A stretch of DNA of 9,330 bases, taken from positions 1-9,330 of the forward strand of contig SFLG01000077.1 in assembly GCA_004553485.1 (NCBI GenBank). Reading direction: 5' to 3'. The position numbers and the translations under genes were made by a program. The notes beneath the pieces are model-generated. The model had not been told where the DNA came from, did no database searches, and saw only the letters and a list, made by a program, of their open reading frames with translations. The stretch is from Bacteroidales bacterium. Lineage in GTDB: Bacteria; Bacteroidota; Bacteroidia; Bacteroidales; Muribaculaceae. Positions 1-4,894 of this stretch are shown here, piece by piece. The first letter of the stretch is position 1. Each line of letters begins with the position of its first letter.

Positions 1-10
1 TTCATCAGTC

Positions 11-26
11 GTGTAGCTCGCTACAC
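11..26. repeat. Short inverted repeat beyond the 3' end of fabD
   Basis: GTGTAGC and GCTACAC are exact reverse complements separated by two bases, so a 6-7 bp hairpin can form. It lies about 85 bases past the fabD stop in the direction of fabD transcription. No T-run follows on either strand, so it is not a typical intrinsic terminator. It may end or stabilise the fabD transcript, or belong to a repeat or gene outside the window. Confidence 0.4.
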
Positions 27-81
27 TCCATCTTCACAAATCAAAATCCATCCCAAAATATGCGACCCTGCGTTAACAGAA

Positions 82-102
82 ATTGGGGGAACGGGCTCTT
101 AG
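82..102 (+). repeat. Copy 1 of a 21-bp intergenic repeat
   Basis: This segment just beyond the fabD stop matches 1551-1571, in the tatA-tatC gap, at 18 of 21 positions. The shared core is GGGGAAC, one variable base, then GGCTCT. Both copies are in short non-coding gaps and on the same strand. Function is unknown. Confidence 0.4.
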
Positions 103-110
103 TCCGGCAA

Positions 111-995
111 TCAGAGTGTCTGGAAGCCGCGGACGGTTGCCGAGGGGTCGATCTTGCCGACAAGGCCCTGGAGAACCTTGCCCGGGCCAAGCTCGGTGAA
201 CTCGGTGGCGCCGTCGGCAATCATGTTGCGCACGGTCTGTGTCCAGCGCACGGGGGCGGTGAGCTGGGCGACGAGGTTGGCCTTGATCTCGGCGGGGTCG
301 GTGTGGGGCTTGGCGTCGACATTCTGGTAAACCGGGCAGCGCGGAACGTTGAAGGGCGTGCGCTCGATGGCTTCGGCCAGCTCGGCGCGGGCGGGCTCCA
401 TGCAGGGCGAGTGGAAACCGCCGCCGACGGGGAGCTTGAGGGCGCGCTTGGCACCGGCGGCCTTGAGGGTCTCGCAGGCGGCGTCGATGGCCTCGTTCTC
501 GCCCGAGATGACAAGCTGTCCGGGGCAGTTGTAGTTGGCGCAGACAACCACGCCGTCAATCGAGGCGCAGACCTCCTCAACCTTCTCGTCGGGGAGGGCT
601 ATGATGGCGGCCATGGTGGAGGGGTTGATCTCGCAGGCCTTCTGCATGGCCTTGGCGCGGGCGCTGACGAGGCGCAGACCGTCCTCGAAGCTCAGCGCGC
701 CCGAGGCGACGAGGGCCGAGAACTCGCCCAGCGAGTGGCCGGCAACCATGTCGGGGTCGAAGGCGTCGCCCATGGCGGCGGCGAGGGCCACGCTGTGCAG
801 GAACACCGCGGGCTGGGTGACGTCGGTGCGCTTCAGGTCGTCGGCGCTGCCGTTAAACATAATGTCGGTGATGTTGAAACCGAGAATTTCGTTGGCGCGG
901 TCCATCAGGGCGCGGGCGGCCTCGTTGCCCTCGTAGAGCTCTTTGCCCATGCCGGTGAACTGCGATCCCTGTCCGGGAAAAACAAATGCTTTCAT
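111..995 (-). CDS. fabD: Malonyl-CoA:ACP transacylase (FabD)
   Basis: FabD moves the malonyl group from malonyl-CoA to acyl carrier protein, supplying the extender unit for type II fatty acid synthesis in the cytoplasm. The 294-residue protein is full length for the family (E. coli FabD is about 309). The fold is marked by the N-terminal FPGQGSQ (residues 6-12, oxyanion-hole Gln9), the nucleophile elbow GHSLGE (86-91, Ser88), Arg113 that binds the malonyl carboxylate, His195 in GGFHSP as the second catalytic residue, and Gln244 in QLTAPVRW. All are the expected residues by comparison with the E. coli enzyme. The start is the ATG at 995, whose MKAFVFPGQGSQ opening is typical. No Shine-Dalgarno is seen. 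It is divergent from tatA, and a Bacteroidetes-type promoter lies about 125 bases upstream. There is no sign of damage. Confidence 0.97.
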   Translation of the reverse strand: MKAFVFPGQGSQFTGMGKELYEGNEAARALMDRANEILGFNITDIMFNGSADDLKRTDVTQPAVFLHSVALAAAMGDAFDPDMVAGHSLGEFSALVASGALSFEDGLRLVSARAKAMQKACEINPSTMAAIIALPDEKVEEVCASIDGVVVCANYNCPGQLVISGENEAIDAACETLKAAGAKRALKLPVGGGFHSPCMEPARAELAEAIERTPFNVPRCPVYQNVDAKPHTDPAEIKANLVAQLTAPVRWTQTVRNMIADGATEFTELGPGKVLQGLVGKIDPSATVRGFQTL

Positions 996-1118
996 ATTAT
1001 TACTGTGTCTTATTTTGTTTGTTTCAAATCAATTGTACCTTTTTGCCGACGCTGTCGGCCGGGCCGCAAAAGCGGTGTTTAATTGTGGAAAAATTTCCGT
1101 AATGAACTTTTTGGTGCG

Positions 1119-1126
1119 CAAAGATA
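1119..1126 (-). promoter_or_regulatory. Candidate fabD promoter (-7 element)
   Basis: Read on the minus strand this is TATCTTTG, an exact match to the Bacteroidetes consensus TAnnTTTG for the major sigma factor. No perfect TTTG -33 box sits at the usual 19-21 base spacing; that position is AT-rich and falls in the upstream tandem repeat. Transcription would start near 1112, leaving a leader of about 115 bases before the fabD ATG. Confidence 0.6.
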
Positions 1127-1127
1127 G

Positions 1128-1166
1128 CGATTTTTCCCAAATAATAACTATTTTTGGCAAATAATA
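1128..1166. repeat. Tandem direct repeat (two 19-bp units, 20-bp period) in the fabD/tatA divergent gap
   Basis: The units at 1128-1146 and 1148-1166 agree at 16 of 19 positions; each holds ATTTTT, two variable bases, then CAAATAATA. The 20-bp period places both on nearly the same DNA face. The inner unit abuts the fabD -7 box and covers its -33 region. This is the layout expected for a protein binding site, but simple AT-rich duplication is an alternative. Confidence 0.5.
1149..1156 (+). promoter_or_regulatory. Possible tatA promoter (-7 element)
   Basis: TATTTTTG matches TAnnTTTG on the plus strand, 125 bases before the tatA start. No TTTG -33 box lies at the usual distance; the nearest is about 35 bases upstream. 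It sits inside the tandem repeat and in AT-rich sequence where such matches arise easily, so the call is weak. Confidence 0.3.
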
Positions 1167-1280
1167 TTTTGCGGCTCACGTTATAATATAGGCGCACTGC
1201 CACCCGTGGCAATGTTTTTACGTCTGTAAATCAGTCGCATACGCCGTTTAATTTTTAATAGCTACTTATATACATAAAAT

Positions 1281-1544
1281 ATGCAGTACACCTTCATCCC
1301 TCTTTTCCTCGGCAATTTACGCGGCTCCGAGTTCATCATCCTCGCCATTGCGGCCCTTCTGCTGTTCGGTGCCAAAAAGATACCCTCGATGATGCGCAAC
1401 CTCGGCAAGGGCGTCCACGCCTTCAAACAGGGCATCGCCGATGCAAAGGAAGAGATTGTCAAGCCCATTGAGAAGTCTGTCGAAGAGCCCGCGCAGACCG
1501 ACAAACCCGTCGAGCCCACCGCCAAGGCCAAGGACGTGGACTGA
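1281..1544 (+). CDS. tatA: Sec-independent protein translocase subunit TatA
   Basis: TatA is the small membrane protein that assembles with TatC to let folded proteins with twin-arginine signal peptides cross the inner membrane. At 87 residues it has the usual size. It shows a short N-terminus, the GSE motif (about residues 15-17) at the head of one transmembrane helix (about 16-29), the hinge LFGAKKIP, and an amphipathic helix with LGKGVHAFKQG (about 41-51), followed by an acidic, Pro/Lys-rich soluble tail. The ATG at 1281 keeps a short N-terminus before the GSE motif. No Shine-Dalgarno precedes it; the leader is AT-rich. It lies 53 bases before tatC and is probably co-transcribed with it. 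The family also includes TatB/TatE, but no second TatA-like gene is present, which fits a TatAC-type system. Confidence 0.93.
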   Translation: MQYTFIPLFLGNLRGSEFIILAIAALLLFGAKKIPSMMRNLGKGVHAFKQGIADAKEEIVKPIEKSVEEPAQTDKPVEPTAKAKDVD

Positions 1545-1550
1545 AAGGCG

Positions 1551-1571
1551 ATTAGGGGAACAGGCTCTAAG
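1551..1571 (+). repeat. Copy 2 of a 21-bp intergenic repeat
   Basis: This partner of 82-102 lies in the 53-base gap between tatA and tatC and matches at 18 of 21 positions. Downstream of the core the two copies differ mainly by transitions. It could be a dispersed intergenic element or chance similarity. Confidence 0.4.
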
Positions 1572-1597
1572 CTTAGCAAGCTCAACTTAAGGCGCCG

Positions 1598-2398
1598 ATG
1601 GCACAGAACGTCAACGACAGTCAGGCGGGCGGGGAGATGTCCTTCTGGGGGCATCTTCAGGCCCTTCGCAGCGTCTTGCTGCGCATAGCCGTCGTCGTCG
1701 TGGCCCTGGCCATCGGGGTCTTTTTTATAATGCCGTGGTTCTTCGACCACGTCATTCTGTGGCCGTGCCGCGCCGACTTCCCGCTGTACCGCGCCCTCGA
1801 CTTCATGCAGGGCGAGGGCCGCTGGATGCCCGACATGGGGTCGTCCGACTTCAGCATCCAACTCATCAATATCAAGCTGGGCACCCAGCTGATGACCCAC
1901 TTCAGCTCCTCGCTGTGGGTGAGCCTCTCGGTAGCCTTCCCCCTGGTGGTGTACATGCTGTGGCGGTTTGTCTCGCCGGGCCTTTATGAGAAGGAGAAGC
2001 GCGGAGCGCGCAAGGCCTTCATCTTCGGCAACGGCATGTTCTACCTGGGCACGCTCACGGGCTATTTTGTCGTCTATCCGCTGGCGCTGCGGTTTCTGTC
2101 GCAGTATTCGCTCAGCGAGGGCATCTCCAACCAGCTCACCCTCGACTCGTACATGGACAGCTTCTACACCATCGTCGTATCAATGGGCCTGGTGTTCGAG
2201 CTGCCCCTTGTGGCGTGGATGCTGGGCAAGATGGGCCTTATCGACCGCAGCTTCTTCACCCGTAACCGCCGCTACGCCATCTTCGGCCTGCTCGTCCTGG
2301 CCGCCCTCATCACCCCCACCAGCGACATCTTCACCCTCACCGTGGTGTTCATCCCCCTCTACGGCCTGTGGGAGTTCGGCGCCTTCCTCGTCTGCTGA
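1598..2398 (+). CDS. tatC: Sec-independent protein translocase subunit TatC
   Basis: TatC is the polytopic core of the twin-arginine translocase. It binds the signal peptide and recruits TatA. The 266-residue protein fits six transmembrane helices (about 27-47, 104-124, 140-163, 188-208, 225-240, 244-264). Diagnostic segments are WRFVSPGLYEKEKR (122-135; Glu133 matches E. coli Glu103 of the signal-peptide site), FELP (200-203; Glu201), and ITPTSDIFT (238-246; Asp243). The N-terminal motif reads HLQALR (19-24), so Ala22 sits where E. coli TatC has Glu15. A long first periplasmic loop (about 55-95) separates helices 1 and 2. The C-terminus stops almost directly after helix 6. The start at 1598 is favoured, but the in-frame ATG at 1637 (MSFWGHL) is a real alternative. 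Confidence 0.94.
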   Translation: MAQNVNDSQAGGEMSFWGHLQALRSVLLRIAVVVVALAIGVFFIMPWFFDHVILWPCRADFPLYRALDFMQGEGRWMPDMGSSDFSIQLINIKLGTQLMTHFSSSLWVSLSVAFPLVVYMLWRFVSPGLYEKEKRGARKAFIFGNGMFYLGTLTGYFVVYPLALRFLSQYSLSEGISNQLTLDSYMDSFYTIVVSMGLVFELPLVAWMLGKMGLIDRSFFTRNRRYAIFGLLVLAALITPTSDIFTLTVVFIPLYGLWEFGAFLVC

Positions 2399-2456
2399 CA
2401 CCGGCCCCGAGTAACGGCCCCGCCGGCCCCCGCCGCCGTCCCCGCTGCCGTTCACC

Positions 2457-2482
2457 GTTATCGGTCGAGCTCGACCGATAAC
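2457..2482. promoter_or_regulatory. Perfect 26-bp palindrome between tatC and the symporter gene
   Basis: The half-site GTTATCGGTCGAG is followed directly by its exact reverse complement, with no spacer. As RNA it would form an 11-bp stem with an AGCT loop, 58 bases past the tatC stop and 56 before the symporter ATG. No T-run follows; the next bases are AGCCCTGCCC. It could be an operator for a dimeric regulator, a transcript 3'-end stem or a bidirectional terminator of unusual form. The pairing is certain, the role is not. Confidence 0.6.
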
Positions 2483-2538
2483 AGCCCTGCCCGCAACCGC
2501 CCTTCCTCTACCCACCCTTCCTCCTCCCCCTCCTTACC

Positions 2539-3723
2539 ATGAAAAAAGAAAAAAAGAAAAAACTGCACCTTGGCTTGCTGCCGCGCATCATCATCGCCAT
2601 GGCCCTCGGCGTGCTGGCCGGACTGGTGTTCCCCGTCTGGGCCGCCCGCATCTTCGAGACCTTCAACGGTGTCTTCTCGGCCTTCCTCAGCTTCATCATC
2701 CCGCTGCTGATACTGGGCTACGTCGCCCCCGCCATCGCTGACATCGGCCGCGGGGCGGGACGCATGCTGGTGTTCACGGTGCTGCTGGCCTACGCGGCGA
2801 CCATGCTGTCGGGCCTCTTCGGCTACGCCGTCGGCAACACCTTCTTCCCGTCCATGATCGAGCCGGTGTCCTACATCGGCGCCGACGGTACGCATCAGCA
2901 GCTCACACCTTATTTCACCATCGACATCGAGCCGATGTTCGGCGTGATGACGGCCCTCGTCTTCGCCTTCACCCTCGGCCTCTGCACCGCCCGCATGGAC
3001 CCCTCCTCGGCCATCCGGCAGGTAATGGGACAGTTCCGTGAGGTCATCAACAAAGTCATCACCGGCGTCATCATTCCCCTGCTGCCCGTCTACATCTTCG
3101 GCATCCTGCTCGACATGACCCTCTCGGGCCAGGTGGCGACCATACTCGTCACCTTCGTCAAAATCATCGCCGTCATCTTCGCCGCCAGCATCGTGCTGCT
3201 GATACTGCAGTTCTGCATCGCCTCGCTGTTTGCCCGCAACAACCCCTTCAAGGCGCTGTGGACCATGATGCCGGCCTACTTCACCGCCCTGGGCACGCAG
3301 TCGTCGGCGGCCACCATCCCCGTTACCATGCGCCAGACCGTCAGCCTGGGCGTCGCCCCCGAGATAGCGGGCTTCACCGTCCCCCTCTGCGCCACCATCC
3401 ACATGTCGGGCAGCGTGCTCAAAATCACGGCCTGCGCCCTTGCCCTGATGCTGACGATGGGCCACCACTACGACTTTGCCATGTTCGCGGGCCTGGTGGC
3501 CATGCTGGGCATCAGCATCGTCGCCGCCCCCGGTGTCCCCGGCGGCGCCATCATGGCCTCGCTGGGCGTGCTGTCGCAGACACTGGGTTTCACCGACGCC
3601 GACAACGCCCTGATGATAGCCCTTTACATCGCCATGGACTCCTTTGGCACCGCCTGCAACGTCACCGGCGACGCCGCCCTCTCCGAGATTGTCAACTTCT
3701 TCTTCGGGCGCAAGCGCCGGTGA
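2539..3723 (+). CDS. Dicarboxylate/amino acid:cation symporter (SLC1/DAACS family), atypical
   Basis: This is a secondary transporter of the inner membrane that would import an organic solute with cations. The 394 residues follow the glutamate-transporter fold. After a Lys-rich start come paired N-terminal helices, a serine-rich re-entrant loop (HP1, QSSAATIP, 254-261), helix 7 with CATIHMSGS (284-292), HP2 with VAAPGVPGGAIMAS, and helix 8 with DSFGTACNVTGD (367-378). Asn374 and Asp378 match conserved Na+-site residues. However, the helix 7 NMDGT motif reads HMSGS, and the helix 8 arginine that binds acidic side chains in the archaeal aspartate transporter GltPh is Gly370. I infer a substrate other than aspartate or glutamate and changed cation coupling. 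No promoter or Shine-Dalgarno is visible; the upstream region is nearly all C and T. It may be read through from tatAC. Confidence 0.88.
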   Translation: MKKEKKKKLHLGLLPRIIIAMALGVLAGLVFPVWAARIFETFNGVFSAFLSFIIPLLILGYVAPAIADIGRGAGRMLVFTVLLAYAATMLSGLFGYAVGNTFFPSMIEPVSYIGADGTHQQLTPYFTIDIEPMFGVMTALVFAFTLGLCTARMDPSSAIRQVMGQFREVINKVITGVIIPLLPVYIFGILLDMTLSGQVATILVTFVKIIAVIFAASIVLLILQFCIASLFARNNPFKALWTMMPAYFTALGTQSSAATIPVTMRQTVSLGVAPEIAGFTVPLCATIHMSGSVLKITACALALMLTMGHHYDFAMFAGLVAMLGISIVAAPGVPGGAIMASLGVLSQTLGFTDADNALMIALYIAMDSFGTACNVTGDAALSEIVNFFFGRKRR

Positions 3724-3750
3724 AAAAAGAATTCGCAAAACGGCTTTTTT
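3723..3750 (+). terminator. Possible weak terminator after the symporter gene
   Basis: AAAAAAG (3723-3729) can pair with CTTTTTT (3744-3750), leaving a 14-base loop and a run of six T at the end. The stem is almost all A-T pairs, so it is weak for an intrinsic terminator. It lies directly after the stop codon and just before the nuo promoter, where a terminator would be expected. Confidence 0.3.
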
Positions 3751-3764
3751 AGGATAAAAATTGT

Positions 3765-3772
3765 TACCTTTG
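3765..3772 (+). promoter_or_regulatory. Promoter of the nuo operon (-7 element)
   Basis: TACCTTTG is an exact TAnnTTTG match in the typical Bacteroidetes setting of an A/T-rich stretch followed by TTGTTACCTTTGCA. The T-run at 3745-3750 lies near the -33 region, though without a perfect TTTG. Transcription would begin at about 3777-3780, giving a leader of about 70 bases to nuoA. This is the best promoter candidate in the window. Confidence 0.7.
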
Positions 3773-3776
3773 CAAC

Positions 3777-3821
3777 GACCTTGTTTGGTGTGTTCTGTCC
3801 GTTCGCATCGCAACAAGGGTC
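3777..3821 (+). promoter_or_regulatory. Stem-loop at the 5' end of the nuo leader
   Basis: GACCTTGTT (3777-3785) pairs with AACAAGGGTC (3812-3821) with one bulged G, and G3787 can also pair with C3811. The loop is about 23 bases. The predicted transcription start falls at or next to the 5' arm, so the hairpin would cap the transcript. A role in mRNA stability is plausible; no known riboswitch is recognised. Confidence 0.4.
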
Positions 3822-3849
3822 TAAGTTAGCTAATATCAGATAATTAAAC

Positions 3850-4230
3850 ATGTTACTTTTGAACATTTTCGGAATAACGAACAACGCCTTGCTCGCCGTC
3901 ACGGCAGTTTTGACAGGCGCTGCGCTCGTTTTCGCGGCTATGTGGATAGCAGGCCTAATCAGCCCGCGCTCGTACAATACGGCCAAGTGCGAACCATACG
4001 AATGTGGTATACCTACCCGCGGCACATCAATGGCACAGTTCCGCGTCGGCTACTATCTCTTCGCTATCCTCTTCCTGATGTTCGATGTTGAAACGGTCTT
4101 CCTTTACCCCTGGGCAGTCAAAATGGCTGACTTCGGCGCAGCAGGCCTCATCAGCATCGCTTTCTTTTTCGGAGTACTTGTATTAGGCCTGGTTTACGCC
4201 TGGCGGAAAGGAGCCCTCGAATGGAAGTAA
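3850..4230 (+). CDS. nuoA: NADH-quinone oxidoreductase subunit A (complex I NuoA)
   Basis: NuoA is a small membrane subunit of complex I that borders the quinone site (mitochondrial ND3). The 126-residue protein has three transmembrane helices (about 10-35, 66-88, 97-118). Between the first two lies the conserved loop with KCEPYECG (46-53), including the Cys of the ND3 switch loop. Helix 2 carries FRVGYYLFAILFLMFDVETVFLYP with Asp79 and Glu81, which are conserved acidic residues. The first third is visibly less GC-biased than the following genes. It is the first gene after the nuo promoter, and its last 10 bases overlap nuoB, which implies coupled translation. Confidence 0.96.
   Translation: MLLLNIFGITNNALLAVTAVLTGAALVFAAMWIAGLISPRSYNTAKCEPYECGIPTRGTSMAQFRVGYYLFAILFLMFDVETVFLYPWAVKMADFGAAGLISIAFFFGVLVLGLVYAWRKGALEWK
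4205..4213 (+). promoter_or_regulatory. Shine-Dalgarno site for nuoB inside nuoA
   Basis: GGAAAGGAG lies seven bases before the nuoB ATG at 4221, within the last codons of nuoA. It is one of the few clear Shine-Dalgarno sequences in the window and supports the overlapping nuoB start. Confidence 0.6.
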
Positions 4231-4823
4231 ATGTAAAATCCATAGCACACGCCGATTTCAAGGACAACGAGTCGCTCGACAAGCTCGTGGCCGAACTTCA
4301 GGCCTCGGGTACCAACGTCGTGCTGGGCTCGCTTGATAAGCTTATCAACTGGGGCCGCTCCAACTCGATATGGCCCCTCACCTTCGCCACCAGCTGCTGC
4401 GGCATCGAGTTCGTGTCGCTGGGCGCCGCACGTTTCGACATGGCGCGCTTCGGATGGGAGGTTGCCCGTTCGTCGCCTCGCCAGGCCGACTTCATGATGG
4501 TGGCCGGCACCATCGTCAACCGCATGGTGCCCGTGTTCCGTCGCCTCTACGACCAGCTGGCCGAGCCCAAATATGTCATCGCCTGCGGCAGCTGCGCCAT
4601 CTCCGGCGGTCCCTTCCGCAACAGCTACCACGTGGCAAAGGGTATCGAGGACATCGTCCCCGTCGACGTCTTTGTTCCCGGCTGTCCCCCGCGCCCCGAG
4701 GCTATGATTTATGGCATCATACAGCTCTCGCGCAAAATGAAAGTGGAGCGTTTCTTCGGCGGCGCAAACCGCAAGGAGGACCGCAAAAAGTTCTTCTTCG
4801 AGCACCCCGAGTGCGCCGAATGA
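4221..4823 (+). CDS. nuoB: NADH-quinone oxidoreductase subunit B (complex I NuoB, N2 cluster)
   Basis: NuoB carries iron-sulphur cluster N2, the last electron carrier before quinone, at the junction of the peripheral and membrane arms. The 200-residue protein has the tandem Cys pair in TSCCGIEF (Cys59, Cys60), Cys125 in CGSCAISGG and Cys155 in VPGCPPRPEA. These four are the expected N2 ligands. The quinone-side segment LGAARFDMARFGWE and the VAGTIVNRM strand are also typical. The C-terminal tail (about 175-200) is Lys/Phe-rich and charged. The start overlaps nuoA by 10 bases and has a good Shine-Dalgarno. nuoCD follows after 71 bases. Confidence 0.97.
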   Translation: MEVNVKSIAHADFKDNESLDKLVAELQASGTNVVLGSLDKLINWGRSNSIWPLTFATSCCGIEFVSLGAARFDMARFGWEVARSSPRQADFMMVAGTIVNRMVPVFRRLYDQLAEPKYVIACGSCAISGGPFRNSYHVAKGIEDIVPVDVFVPGCPPRPEAMIYGIIQLSRKMKVERFFGGANRKEDRKKFFFEHPECAE

Positions 4824-4894
4824 CACCCCGCGCGCTCCACAATATCGCAGAATATCTCAGACATCAAGCCAATCAAGCATACTGAATCACCATC

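Noticed and set aside
1182..1187. TATAAT before tatA as a sigma-70 -10 box
   Set aside because: Bacteroidetes primary sigma factors use TAnnTTTG, there is no matching -35, and the region is AT-rich.
1024..1212. Small open frames in the fabD-tatA gap (62 residues on minus; 73 residues on plus at 943-1164)
   Set aside because: They cross the promoter region and repeat units, have no ribosome binding site and no recognisable motif.
2399..2414. Possible frameshift cutting the end of tatC
   Set aside because: The protein already contains all six helices and the conserved residues, and sequence after the stop does not resemble a TatC tail in any frame.
4333..4348. 16-bp perfect palindrome inside nuoB
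   Set aside because: It is coding sequence for a conserved stretch (LDKLIN) in the middle of the gene, with no promoter or boundary nearby. Chance is the simplest reading.
4841..4860. Tandem 10-mer AATATCGCAG / AATATCTCAG in the nuoB-nuoCD gap
   Set aside because: Two short copies only, with no pairing partner and no link to a start or stop.
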